NCBI RefSeq assembly: GCF_001578775.1
Contig: NZ_KQ969062.1
Location: forward strand, 471,776-535,775
DNA from: Streptococcus cristatus
Lineage (GTDB): Bacteria; Bacillota; Bacilli; Lactobacillales; Streptococcaceae
DNA: 64,000 nt
Reading direction: 5' to 3'
Below are positions 40,704 through 49,960 of the stretch, piece after piece; position 1 is the first letter of the stretch; the number at the start of each line of letters is the position of its first letter. Under the pieces are notes generated by a model. It had not been told where the DNA came from and did no database searches. It saw only the letters and a program-made list of their open reading frames with translations. Made by a program: the position numbers and the translations under genes.

Positions 40704-41294
40704 ATGAAAAAGTTATTTATTCTTGTTATTTCTGCTTCTGTGTTATTGACAGGTTGCGTATTTCCAACATCTGGCAAGCATCGCCCGAAAGTTCCAGCTG
40801 AATCAAAAGTTGCTAAAACAAGTTCTAGCTCGAGCTCAAGTGACTTCTCTACGAGTGCTTCTTCTGAAAGTACAGCTATTATCTCTAAAACCTTGGTCGG
40901 AGACCTCAAAGGCATCCATCATCGTGATACGGTGACCTATCGAGGAGACAAACTCTTGAAACTTCGAATGGAACTGTTGAGTAATTTGCCAGAAGAAGCC
41001 AGTGGTGCTGCAGCAACTATGAGCCCAGAGGAAATGACAGCTATCATTCGAGAAAGAATGGAATCAGAACCAAACTACGTGGAAGCTAGGAATATGGAAG
41101 GAGTGACGATTGAATACTCCGTAACAGCTGATAAGAAATTACAGGCCATAGTTGATCTGGATTTTGAGAAAATGGATATAGCGAAAGTAGCAAGCCTATC
41201 TTTCTTTAAAGACTTGGGACTTAATGACATCAAAGACGCCTCTCCTTCAATGTTTATTTTAGGTATGAAATTAGGCGGCTTGAAAGAAGAATAA
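40704..41294 (+). CDS. Lipoprotein (YehR/DUF1307-like)
   Basis: The protein has 196 residues from ATG 40704. The signal peptide MKKLFILVISASVLLTGC ends in a lipobox with the lipid-carrying Cys18. A serine-rich linker (residues about 37-60, with runs of Ser) follows, then a folded domain with GVTIEYSVTADKKLQAIVDLDFEKMD, resembling YehR/DUF1307 lipoproteins such as a well conserved pneumococcal surface lipoprotein. An in-frame ATG at 40659 precedes the promoter -10 and is not used. Confidence 0.85.
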   Translation: MKKLFILVISASVLLTGCVFPTSGKHRPKVPAESKVAKTSSSSSSSDFSTSASSESTAIISKTLVGDLKGIHHRDTVTYRGDKLLKLRMELLSNLPEEASGAAATMSPEEMTAIIRERMESEPNYVEARNMEGVTIEYSVTADKKLQAIVDLDFEKMDIAKVASLSFFKDLGLNDIKDASPSMFILGMKLGGLKEE

Positions 41295-41302
41295 GAATAT
41301 TT

Positions 41303-41329
41303 AAAAGGCGAGTTATCTCGTCTTTTTTT
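41303..41329 (+). terminator. Terminator of the lipoprotein gene
   Basis: AAAGGCGAG and CTCGTCTTT (one G-U) around TTAT, with T7. Confidence 0.82.
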
Positions 41330-41343
41330 GCTGTCTAGAAACC

Positions 41344-41357
41344 ATGACATTTGTCAT
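41344..41357. promoter_or_regulatory. Response-regulator-like operator of the ABC/two-component cluster
   Basis: ATGACA and TGTCAT around TT form a perfect 14-bp repeat, with a degenerate second copy GTGACA-AA-ATCATC about 22 bases further. It stands about 55 bp upstream of the expected start point, a good activator position for the NarL-type regulator at the end of the cluster. Confidence 0.55.
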
Positions 41358-41401
41358 ATGGTCTAGTGACAAAATCATCTAGTCGGAAAAGGCAGGAAGG
41401 T

Positions 41402-41407
41402 CTATAA
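41402..41407 (+). promoter_or_regulatory. -10 box of the ABC/two-component cluster
   Basis: Consensus TATAAT without a recognisable -35, suggesting activator dependence. Confidence 0.65.
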
Positions 41408-41441
41408 TACAAGTAAGAAACGAAGAATAGGGAGTAGTTAC

Positions 41442-41618
41442 ATGAAAATATGGTTGATAAAGGTAGCAGTCTTGAGTCTTGTTGGGATGATGTTTTATCA
41501 GTTGGCGAGAATGAGCGGAGCAGCTCTTTACCGCCTTCCTTGGGAGATTTTCGCTAGCTTGGGAATGGCTAGCTATGTCCTAAAGGAAGTGGCTAAGTTA
41601 AGCAAAAGGGGAAAGTAG
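41442..41618 (+). CDS. Small membrane protein, 58 residues
   Basis: ATG 41442 is preceded by AGGGAG. The peptide begins MKIWLIKVAVLSLVGMMF and has two hydrophobic stretches (residues 3-20 and 33-48), with a basic end KLSKRGK. There is no leader motif. It is the first gene of the ABC transporter/two-component operon and ends 2 bases before another small membrane protein. I do not recognise the family. Likely roles are a transporter or kinase accessory peptide, but that is inference. Confidence 0.75.
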   Translation: MKIWLIKVAVLSLVGMMFYQLARMSGAALYRLPWEIFASLGMASYVLKEVAKLSKRGK

Positions 41619-41620
41619 AA

Positions 41621-41815
41621 ATGAAAAAGTACTTGTCCGTCTTATTCATTGGAGTTGCAATGGGTGTATGGTGTTTTCAGATGATACCGGGTTTTCTGTT
41701 GGAATTTCTACCCCGGCAATTTTATATAGGAGTAGGGGGAGTGATTCTAGTTGTTTTTGTCATCTGGCCGCTCATCTATGATTTTATTAAGGAGGAAGAT
41801 CATGAAATTGATTGA
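41621..41815 (+). CDS. Small membrane protein, 64 residues
   Basis: The peptide begins MKKYLSVLFIGVAMGVW and has two helices separated by PGFLLEFLPRQFY, then an acidic tail (KEEDHEID). AAAGGGG precedes ATG 41621. It overlaps the ATPase gene by 14 bases, which contains the ATPase ribosome binding site, so translation is coupled. Family unknown. Confidence 0.8.
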   Translation: MKKYLSVLFIGVAMGVWCFQMIPGFLLEFLPRQFYIGVGGVILVVFVIWPLIYDFIKEEDHEID

Positions 41816-42677
41816 AGTGAAAAAGCTATCTAAAAGCATTCGGGGGAAGGAAATCTTGCGCCACATTTCCTTTGACATTGAAGAAGGGGATTGTGTGGCT
41901 CTGATTGGCCCCAACGGAGCTGGCAAAACAACTCTGATGGACTGTCTCCTAGGCGATAAATTCCTGACTTCTGGCCAAGCGCTGATTCAGGGGCTAAAGC
42001 CAACGGATAATCGTTTGAAAGAGATGGTTGCCATTTTGCCTCAGGAAAATACAGTGGTGGGGGATTTGAAAGTCAAGGAACTCCTCGCTTTCTTTCGATC
42101 TATCTATCCCAATAGCCTGTCTGAAGAGGAAATCGATGCCTTGTTGGGCTTTTCTGACAAGCAGAAGAACCAGCTAGCTTCCAAGCTCTCTGGTGGTCAA
42201 AAACGCCTCTTCTCCTTTATTTTAGCCTTGATTGGCCGTCCAAAGATTCTCTTCTTGGATGAACCGACTTCGGCCATGGATACCTCGACCCGCCAGCATT
42301 TCTGGGAAATTGTGGATCAGCTCAAGAAGCAAGGTGTGACTATTGTCTATTCTTCCCACTATATTGAAGAAGTGGAGCATACGGCTGATAGGATTTTGGT
42401 GCTCCATAAGGGAGAGCTAATCCGCGACACCACGCCTTATGCCATGCGCAAGGAAGAGCAGGAAAAGCACTTCACCCTGCCCCTTTCCTATAAAGAAGTT
42501 GTGGAAAAGATAGCTGGTGTGACAGAGATTGAAATCAAGCAAAAGGCCTTATCCTTTGCGACCAAGGACGCTAGTCAAGTCTGGCAAATTCTGCAGGAGC
42601 ATGGCTGTACGATTGAAGAAATCGAAGTCCGCAATCGCACCCTGCTGGATAGCATTTTTGAGACGACACAAGAGTAA
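41802..42677 (+). CDS. ABC transporter ATP-binding protein
   Basis: The protein has 291 residues from ATG 41802, with AAGGAGGA as ribosome binding site. An upstream in-frame start at 41751 has none. Walker A GPNGAGKTT is near residues 37-45, signature LSGGQKRL, Walker B ILFLDEPTSAMD, and H-loop YSSHYIEEVE. The C-terminal extension of about 70 residues is typical of ATPases for ABC-2 drug or peptide exporters. The permease is encoded 12 bases downstream, and a histidine kinase and regulator follow. Confidence 0.92.
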   Translation: MKLIEVKKLSKSIRGKEILRHISFDIEEGDCVALIGPNGAGKTTLMDCLLGDKFLTSGQALIQGLKPTDNRLKEMVAILPQENTVVGDLKVKELLAFFRSIYPNSLSEEEIDALLGFSDKQKNQLASKLSGGQKRLFSFILALIGRPKILFLDEPTSAMDTSTRQHFWEIVDQLKKQGVTIVYSSHYIEEVEHTADRILVLHKGELIRDTTPYAMRKEEQEKHFTLPLSYKEVVEKIAGVTEIEIKQKALSFATKDASQVWQILQEHGCTIEEIEVRNRTLLDSIFETTQE

Positions 42678-42689
42678 AGGAGCAGCATT

Positions 42690-43424
42690 ATGAAAAATAT
42701 GGTTAGTTTAATGAAAATGGAGTTGATTTTGATGAAGCGGCAGGCGGCTTACTACCTGCTCTCTATCGGGCTACCCAGCGTATTCTATCTGATCTTTTCA
42801 GGAATGATGTCAGGTTCTGATGTGCCGACGCTTGTGCTCCATACCTATCTCTTTTCTATGACGGTTTTTAGTATCATGTCCAGTGCCTTTTTCAGCATTC
42901 CCAGTACCTTGCAGTCGGACAAGACCAATAACTGGCAAAAATTGATTCAGCATTCGCCAGTTTCTATGGTAGAATATTATATATCCAAGCTTTTCAGTAC
43001 TTTGTTGACCTTTCTGCTTTCCATCATCGTGGTCTTCTCTGTTGGACATTTCGTTCGTGGAGTCAATATGCCCATGATGGACTGGCTGGCGATTGCCCTG
43101 ATTCTTTTGGTCGGTAGTATGGTCTTTATCGCCATGGGCGTCTTGGTCAGTCTCCTGCCCAGTGCCCAGCTCATGTCTGTTGTTGGCAATATCGTTTATA
43201 TGGCTTTAGCAGTCTTGGGTGGGCTTTGGTTTCCACTGACTATGTTTCCAGACTGGTTGCAATCTATCGGCAAGCTAACTCCGAGTTACCAGCTCATGCA
43301 GGTGGTTTCTGCCTATTTGGAACACCATGACTGGAATCTTTCTGCCATGCTAATCGTCCTAGTCTATACCATTTTCTTTAGCATTTTAGTCCTTCAGCTC
43401 AAAAAACGGATTGAGGTTAAATAA
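42690..43424 (+). CDS. ABC-2-type transporter permease
   Basis: The protein has 244 residues with six hydrophobic helices in the ABC-2 layout: one near residue 20, a pair in 50-75, long ones near 105 and 135, 165-185 (GGLWFPLTMFPDWLQSIGKLTPSYQLM is the typical re-entrant segment) and a last helix before the end KKRIEVK. It is paired with the ATPase just upstream. The order ATPase-permease-kinase-regulator equals Bacillus YvfR-YvfS-YvfT-YvfU and DesK/DesR-linked clusters. The exported substrate is unknown. Confidence 0.9.
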   Translation: MKNMVSLMKMELILMKRQAAYYLLSIGLPSVFYLIFSGMMSGSDVPTLVLHTYLFSMTVFSIMSSAFFSIPSTLQSDKTNNWQKLIQHSPVSMVEYYISKLFSTLLTFLLSIIVVFSVGHFVRGVNMPMMDWLAIALILLVGSMVFIAMGVLVSLLPSAQLMSVVGNIVYMALAVLGGLWFPLTMFPDWLQSIGKLTPSYQLMQVVSAYLEHHDWNLSAMLIVLVYTIFFSILVLQLKKRIEVK

Positions 43425-43428
43425 TTCT

Positions 43429-44535
43429 ATGTGGGAAAAGTTCAAAAACATACATCATATGTTTCATATCTCTCTGGTCTTTATCATCTTTCCAATAGCG
43501 GGTGTCATCAGCGGTGAATACCCGCTTTTGACGTTGCTTTGGACAGCATTGTTTATAGGGGCTTACTATACCATCCTCACAGAGAAAAAGCCTTTCTATC
43601 AGGCACTGTCCTGGTGGGGCATGCTTGCTTACATCTTTTACACTTCCATTTGGCTGAATGGGGGCTTTGTGTGGTATATTTTTTATTTATCAAATCTTCT
43701 AATTTATCATTATAAGGAAATTTCCTTTACATCTTGGCGCTTCTGGAGTTTCTTAGCTGTCCAACCTGCTCTTCTGGTCGGGTTGTATCTGCAACATCAA
43801 TTGAGCACTGGCTATCTGGTCTTTTTCTCAACGACCTTTCTCTTTTCGGATTTCTTGACGCTGGGTCTGCACCGTATCCAAGTTGCTGAACAGCTCAAGG
43901 AAGAAAAAAGCAAGCAGAACGCTCAGCTCAATCTCTTTCTAGCGGAAAATGAGCGCAATCGAATTGGACGGGATTTACATGATAGTCTGGGCCATACCTT
44001 TGCCATGCTCAGTGTCAAGACAGAGTTGGCCCAGCAATTCCTACAAATGGAGGCCTACGAGCAGGCGGAAAAAGAGATGGAGGAAGTGCGACGGATTAGT
44101 AAACAGGCCATGGCTGATGTTCGACGGATTGTAGACAATCTCAAGACGCGGACGCTGGATGAAGAATTAGCAACAATCCGAACCATTCTGGAAATGAGCG
44201 ATATTGACTTGGAGCTTCATAATCAGCTCAATGTTGCCAGCATTCCTACAGAAATGCAGTTTACCATTAGTATGATTTTATTGGAATTGGCAACCAATAT
44301 TATCAAGCATGCAGAGGCCAAGAAGTCCAGAATTGATTTGTATAGTCAGAACCGAGATTTGATCTTGGAAGTTGAAGATGACGGCCGAGGATTTAAGCAA
44401 GTGACGGGCCGAGAGTTGCATTCGGTACGTGAGCGCTTGGAGGGACTTGACGGTAGCGTGGAGGTCATCAGCAATCACAATCCAACCATTATTCGCGTGC
44501 GCTTGCCATATAGGATTAGAGGAGACGAGCGATGA
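43429..44535 (+). CDS. Sensor histidine kinase (HisKA_3, DesK/YvfT-like)
   Basis: The protein has 368 residues from ATG 43429. The first 150 contain about five membrane helices with short loops, typical of intramembrane-sensing kinases. The HisKA_3 motif [20 protein letters not shown] holds the phospho-accepting His. The ATPase domain shows N-box [15 protein letters not shown] and G1 DDGRGF. It overlaps the response regulator by 4 bases. An upstream TTG (43411) is in frame but lies inside the permease end. Confidence 0.92.
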   Translation: MWEKFKNIHHMFHISLVFIIFPIAGVISGEYPLLTLLWTALFIGAYYTILTEKKPFYQALSWWGMLAYIFYTSIWLNGGFVWYIFYLSNLLIYHYKEISFTSWRFWSFLAVQPALLVGLYLQHQLSTGYLVFFSTTFLFSDFLTLGLHRIQVAEQLKEEKSKQNAQLNLFLAENERNRIGRDLHDSLGHTFAMLSVKTELAQQFLQMEAYEQAEKEMEEVRRISKQAMADVRRIVDNLKTRTLDEELATIRTILEMSDIDLELHNQLNVASIPTEMQFTISMILLELATNIIKHAEAKKSRIDLYSQNRDLILEVEDDGRGFKQVTGRELHSVRERLEGLDGSVEVISNHNPTIIRVRLPYRIRGDER

Positions 44536-45131
44536 AGATATTATTAGCAGAAGATCAGAGTATGCTGCGGGATGCCCTTAGCCAGCTCTTGCAGTTGCAG
44601 CCGGATGTTACTAGTGTTTCTCAAGCGGCAGACGGTCGTGAAGCTATGGAGCTGCTCAAGACCAATCCAGTCGATGTGGCCATCTTGGATGTAGAAATGC
44701 CTTATCAGACAGGGCTGGATGTTCTAGAATGGGTGAAGGAGCATCAGCCAGCTGTCAAGGTCATCATTGTGACAACTTTTAAGCGGCCGGGTTATTTTGA
44801 GCGAGCGGTTAAGGCGGATGTTGATGCCTATGTACTCAAGGAACGTAGCATTGCTGACCTGATGAAGACCATCCACACGGTCTTGGCTGGGCAAAAAGAA
44901 TACTCGCCTGAACTTATGGAAGTGCTGATGACTCATAAAAATCCCCTCTCCCATCAGGAGCTTCTAGTCTTAGAGGCAGCAGCAACTGGACTTTCTAATA
45001 AAGAAATTGCTGAAAAGCTCTATTTATCAAATGGAACTATTCGTAACTATATGTCGGCCATCCTGACCAAGCTAGCAGCTGACAATCGTACGGAAGCTGT
45101 CCGGATTGCTCAAGAACAAGGATGGATATAA
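44532..45131 (+). CDS. NarL/FixJ-type response regulator
   Basis: The protein has 199 residues. The receiver domain has acidic pocket ILLAEDQ near the start, phospho-acceptor Asp in AILDVEMP near residue 54, and the switch Lys in YVLKERS. The LuxR-type DNA-binding helix-turn-helix is at the C-terminus: [35 protein letters not shown]. It is encoded in overlap with its kinase. The 41344 palindrome and the -10 without -35 suggest it activates its own cluster. Confidence 0.94.
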   Translation: MKILLAEDQSMLRDALSQLLQLQPDVTSVSQAADGREAMELLKTNPVDVAILDVEMPYQTGLDVLEWVKEHQPAVKVIIVTTFKRPGYFERAVKADVDAYVLKERSIADLMKTIHTVLAGQKEYSPELMEVLMTHKNPLSHQELLVLEAAATGLSNKEIAEKLYLSNGTIRNYMSAILTKLAADNRTEAVRIAQEQGWI

Positions 45132-45139
45132 AATAATTA

Positions 45140-45170
45140 TCTCGCTACATTCGGATTTAGCGGGATTTTC
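45140..45170 (+). terminator. Terminator of the two-component cluster
   Basis: ATCTCGCTA (45140-45148) pairs with TAGCGGGAT (45159-45167) through one G-U, then TTTCTTAT. Confidence 0.72.
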
Positions 45171-45211
45171 TTATCTTTTTCAATCAGAATGAAAAAAAAC
45201 ATCCGCGATAC

Positions 45212-45239
45212 TTGCAATTTTTTTCAAAAATGTTATCAT
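45212..45239 (+). promoter_or_regulatory. Promoter of ilvBNC
   Basis: TTGCAA (45212-45217), 16 bases, TATCAT (45234-45239) with an extended TGT. Confidence 0.78.
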
Positions 45240-45255
45240 AGTAGAAAGCTTTTTG

Positions 45256-45270
45256 AATTTTTAGAAAATT
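45256..45270. promoter_or_regulatory. CodY box of ilvBNC
   Basis: AATTTTTAGAAAATT matches 14 of 15 bases of the CodY consensus AATTTTCWGAAAATT. It lies about 10 bases downstream of the predicted start point, where CodY bound to branched-chain amino acids would block transcription. Confidence 0.82.
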
Positions 45271-45292
45271 GTAAATAAATGAAAGGGGAAAT

Positions 45293-46993
45293 ATGGAAAG
45301 AATCCAATTAGAAACTCCTAAGTCCGGCTCGCAGCTGGTCTTGGAAACCTTGAAGAATCTTGGTGTTGATACTATTTTTGGCTATCCTGGTGGTGCAGTC
45401 TTGCCCCTCTATGATGCCATTTATAGCTTTAAAGGTATCCGCCATATTCTTGGTCGCCATGAGCAGGGGTGTGTTCATGAAGCAGAAGGCTACGCCAAGT
45501 CTACTGGGAAAATTGGTGTGGCCGTTGTAACCAGTGGTCCGGGGGCAACCAATGCCATTACTGGGATCGCCGACGCTATGAGTGACAGTGTTCCCCTTTT
45601 GGTGTTTACTGGGCAGGTAGCGACGCCAGGTATTGGTAAGGATGCCTTTCAAGAAGCCGACATTGTCGGTATTACTACTCCCATCACTAAGTACAATTAT
45701 CAGGTACGGGAGACGGCAGACATACCAAGAATTATTACGGAGGCCATTCATATTGCGACCACAGGTCGTCCCGGGCCAGTCGTTATTGATTTGCCAAAGG
45801 ATGTCTCAGCTCTGGATACGGACTTTATCTATGACACTCAGTTGCATCTGCCAAGCTATCAGCCAACAATTGTGCCTAATGAATTACAGATTAAGAAGAT
45901 TCTTAAACAGCTTTCTAAGGCTAAAAAACCTGTTCTTCTTTCTGGTGGCGGTATTAGTTACGCAGGAGCGGCAGCGGAGATGGTTGCTTTTGTGGAACGG
46001 TATCAGATTCCAGTAGTGACCTCATTGTTGGGTCAGGGAACGATTGCGACAGATCATCCTTTGTTCTTAGGTATGGGTGGCATGCATGGTTCTTTCGCAG
46101 CTAATATTGCGATGACGGAAGCAGACTTCATGATTAGCATTGGATGTCGTTTTGATGACCGTCTGACTGGGAATCCTAAGACCTTTGCTAAAAGTGCTAA
46201 GGTGGCCCACATTGATATCGATCCAGCAGAAATTGGTAAAATCATCAGCGTGGATATTCCTATTGTAGGAGATGCCAAGAAAGCTTTGCAAATGTTGCTT
46301 GAAGAAGAACAGGTGCACAACAATACCAGCAAGTGGATAGAAAAGGTGACACGAGACAAGGAGCGGGTGCGCTCCTATGATAAGAAGGAACGAGTTGTAC
46401 AGCCTCAGGCTGTCATTGAGCGCGTGGGTGAGCTAACCAAGGGTGATGCCATCGTTGTAACAGACGTCGGTCAGCACCAAATGTGGGCCGCCCAATATTA
46501 TCCATATAAAAACGAGCGCCAACTGGTAACGTCTGGTGGTCTTGGAACCATGGGCTTTGGTGTTCCAGCAGCGATTGGGGCCAAGATTGCCAATCCAGAT
46601 AAGGAAGTGGTTCTCTTCGTTGGAGATGGCGGCTACCAGATGACCAATCAAGAGATGGCCATCCTAAATATCTACAAGATTCCGATTAAGGTCATCATGC
46701 TCAATAATCATTCGCTAGGTATGGTTCGCCAGTGGCAGGAAGCCTTCTATGATGGTCGTACCTCCGAGTCAGTCTTTGACAGTTTGCCAGATTTTCAGCT
46801 GATGGCTCAGGCTTATGGTGTCAAATCCTATAAATTTGATAATCCCGAGACCATTGCTCAAGATTTGGAAGTCCTAAAGGAAGATATGCCGATGTTTATC
46901 GAGGTAGATATTTCTCGCAAGGAGCACGTGCTTCCAATGGTGCCAGCTGGCAAGAGCAATCATGAGATGTTGGGGGTGAAGTTCCATGCGTAG
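45293..46993 (+). CDS. ilvB: Acetolactate synthase, large (catalytic) subunit
   Basis: It condenses pyruvate with pyruvate or 2-oxobutyrate in isoleucine and valine synthesis, using ThDP and FAD. The three thiolase-fold domains are visible: the N-terminal catalytic Glu region (GRHEQGCVHEAEGYAKSTG), middle FAD-type domain (GCRFDDRLTGN) and C-terminal ThDP motif beginning GDGGYQMTNQEMA and ending with LNN. The length of 566 residues is normal. AAAGGGG precedes ATG 45293. It overlaps ilvN by 8 bases. CodY repression is predicted. Confidence 0.96.
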   Translation: MERIQLETPKSGSQLVLETLKNLGVDTIFGYPGGAVLPLYDAIYSFKGIRHILGRHEQGCVHEAEGYAKSTGKIGVAVVTSGPGATNAITGIADAMSDSVPLLVFTGQVATPGIGKDAFQEADIVGITTPITKYNYQVRETADIPRIITEAIHIATTGRPGPVVIDLPKDVSALDTDFIYDTQLHLPSYQPTIVPNELQIKKILKQLSKAKKPVLLSGGGISYAGAAAEMVAFVERYQIPVVTSLLGQGTIATDHPLFLGMGGMHGSFAANIAMTEADFMISIGCRFDDRLTGNPKTFAKSAKVAHIDIDPAEIGKIISVDIPIVGDAKKALQMLLEEEQVHNNTSKWIEKVTRDKERVRSYDKKERVVQPQAVIERVGELTKGDAIVVTDVGQHQMWAAQYYPYKNERQLVTSGGLGTMGFGVPAAIGAKIANPDKEVVLFVGDGGYQMTNQEMAILNIYKIPIKVIMLNNHSLGMVRQWQEAFYDGRTSESVFDSLPDFQLMAQAYGVKSYKFDNPETIAQDLEVLKEDMPMFIEVDISRKEHVLPMVPAGKSNHEMLGVKFHA

Positions 46994-47462
46994 AATGTTG
47001 ACAGCTAAACTCCAGAATCGTTCGGGTGTTCTGAATCGCTTCACTGGTGTGCTTTCCAGACGTCAGGTCAATATCGAGAGTATCTCTGTCGGTGCGACTG
47101 AGGATGAAAATGTTTCTCGGATCACCATTATCATTGATGTAAATTCCCTCAATGAAGTGGAGCAGATTATCAAGCAGCTTAATCGCCAGATTGATGTGAT
47201 TCGGGTGCGAGATATTACAGATCATCCTCACCTAGAGCGAGAAGTTATTTTGATCAAGGTATCGGCACCAGTTGCTAAGCGTGCAGAAATCTTGGCCATT
47301 ATCCAGCCTTTCCGGGCAACGGTAGTCGATGTGGCACCAAGCTCGATCACTATCCAGATGACGGGCGATGCAGAAAAGAGTGAAGCGCTCTTACGAGTCA
47401 TCCGTCCTTACGGCATTCGCAATATCGCACGGACTGGAGCAACTGGCTTTACCCGTGATTAA
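46986..47462 (+). CDS. ilvN: Acetolactate synthase, small (regulatory) subunit
   Basis: The protein has 158 residues. The ACT domain occupies residues 3-75 (LTAKLQNRSGVLNRFTGVLSRR starts it and carries the valine-binding Asn-Gly-type loop, here NRSGVL). A second regulatory domain follows, ending IRNIARTGATGFTRD. It gives valine feedback inhibition and stimulates IlvB. Its ATG lies inside the end of ilvB, so translation is coupled. Confidence 0.95.
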   Translation: MRRMLTAKLQNRSGVLNRFTGVLSRRQVNIESISVGATEDENVSRITIIIDVNSLNEVEQIIKQLNRQIDVIRVRDITDHPHLEREVILIKVSAPVAKRAEILAIIQPFRATVVDVAPSSITIQMTGDAEKSEALLRVIRPYGIRNIARTGATGFTRD

Positions 47463-47503
47463 ATCAAACCTTTAATTTGTTAAACCAGCCTATAAGGCAA
47501 TAA

Positions 47504-48550
<1,047 letters not shown>

Positions 48551-48561
48551 GATTGTGTGGA

Positions 48562-48594
48562 AAACTCAGCTGGGATACCAGCTGAGTTTGTTTA
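48562..48594 (+). terminator. Stem-loop between ilvC and ilvA
   Basis: AAACTCAGCTGG (48562-48573) and CCAGCTGAGTTT (48578-48589) form a perfect 12-bp stem with loop GATA, followed by only GTTTACC. It is probably a partial terminator or an mRNA processing and stabilising element that lowers ilvA expression. Confidence 0.6.
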
Positions 48595-48616
48595 CCTCAT
48601 TTGGAAAGGAAAAGGA

Positions 48617-49867
48617 ATGTTAACAGCAAAAGATATCGTTCGTGCTTATAAGGTATTAAAAGATGTTGTTGTCAATACACCGCTTGATTATGATCATTAC
48701 TTGTCAGAGAAGTATGGGGCAAAGATTTATCTTAAAAAGGAAAATGCCCAACGTGTTCGTTCTTTCAAAATCCGTGGTGCCTATTATGCCATTTCTCAGT
48801 TGAGTAAAGAAGAGCGAGAACGCGGGGTTGTCTGCGCTTCTGCGGGCAATCATGCTCAAGGTGTCGCATACACTTGTAATGAAATGAAAATCCCAGCGAC
48901 TATTTTTATGCCTATCACAACTCCTCAACAAAAAATTGGCCAGGTTCGTTTCTTTGGTGGTGATTTTGTTACGATTAAGCTAGTAGGAGATACTTTTGAT
49001 GCTTCTGCTCGGGCGGCTATGGAATTCACACGGATGGAAAATCAGACTTTCATCGATCCTTTTGATGATGCTCATGTTCAAGCAGGTCAGGGAACGGTTG
49101 CTTATGAAATCCTAGAAGATACAGCTCGGGAGTCCATCGATTTAGACTTGGTCTTGGTACCAGTAGGAGGAGGCGGTCTCATCGCAGGAGTATCCACTTA
49201 CATCAAGGAAAGTCAGCCACAAATTGAAGTGATTGGGGTAGAGGCGAATGGAGCCCGCAGTATGAGAGCAGCTTTTGAAGCAGGCGGTCCTGTAAAACTC
49301 AATGAAATTGACAAATTTGCGGACGGTATCGCAGTTCAAAAGGTAGGGGCCTCTACTTATGAAGCGACGAAGAAGAATGTAGAAACACTTATCGGGGTTG
49401 ATGAAGGCTTGATTTCAGAAACCTTGATTGATCTTTATTCTAAACAAGGAATCATCGCAGAGCCTGCTGGTGCAGCTAGCGTGGCAGCCTTGGAAGTGTT
49501 GCGAGAATATATCAAAGGAAAAACTGTCTGCTGTATCATTTCGGGCGGAAATAATGACATTAACCGTATGCCTGAAATGGAAGAGCGTGCCCTCATCTAT
49601 GATGGCATCAAGCATTATTTTGTAGTAAATTTTCCGCAGCGGCCTGGTGCCTTACGTGAATTTGTAAATGATATCTTAGGGCCAAATGATGACATCACTC
49701 GATTCGAATATATCAAGCGGGCCAGCAAAGGAACTGGACCGGTCCTGATTGGGATTGCTCTGGCCAATAAACATGACTATGCGGGTCTGATCAATCGAAT
49801 CGAGCATTTTGATCCTTCCTTCATCAATCTAAACGGAAATGAAACGCTTTACAACATGTTAGTCTGA
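48617..49867 (+). CDS. ilvA: Threonine dehydratase (biosynthetic type)
   Basis: PLP enzyme converting threonine to 2-oxobutyrate, the entry to isoleucine. From ATG 48617 (AAAGGAAAAGGA upstream) it has 416 residues. An in-frame ATG at 48557 lies before the stem-loop and has no ribosome binding site. PLP Lys51 is in RVRSFKIRGAYY. The glycine loop SAGNHAQG and PLP-phosphate loop GGGGL are present. A single C-terminal ACT-like domain starts at VNFPQRPGALREFVNDI. It is the last gene of the ilv cluster. Confidence 0.95.
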   Translation: MLTAKDIVRAYKVLKDVVVNTPLDYDHYLSEKYGAKIYLKKENAQRVRSFKIRGAYYAISQLSKEERERGVVCASAGNHAQGVAYTCNEMKIPATIFMPITTPQQKIGQVRFFGGDFVTIKLVGDTFDASARAAMEFTRMENQTFIDPFDDAHVQAGQGTVAYEILEDTARESIDLDLVLVPVGGGGLIAGVSTYIKESQPQIEVIGVEANGARSMRAAFEAGGPVKLNEIDKFADGIAVQKVGASTYEATKKNVETLIGVDEGLISETLIDLYSKQGIIAEPAGAASVAALEVLREYIKGKTVCCIISGGNNDINRMPEMEERALIYDGIKHYFVVNFPQRPGALREFVNDILGPNDDITRFEYIKRASKGTGPVLIGIALANKHDYAGLINRIEHFDPSFINLNGNETLYNMLV

Positions 49868-49902
49868 TCCTAAAAATATTTTAGTAAAATCCCACTTTTT
49901 AA

Positions 49903-49931
49903 TTGCAAGTGAGTGAGGACTGTGCTAGAAT
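49903..49931 (+). promoter_or_regulatory. Promoter of the SPFH gene
   Basis: TTGCAA (49903-49908), 17 bases, TAGAAT (49926-49931). Confidence 0.72.
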
Positions 49932-49960
49932 ATACTATATTAAATTAAGGAGATGTGCTT

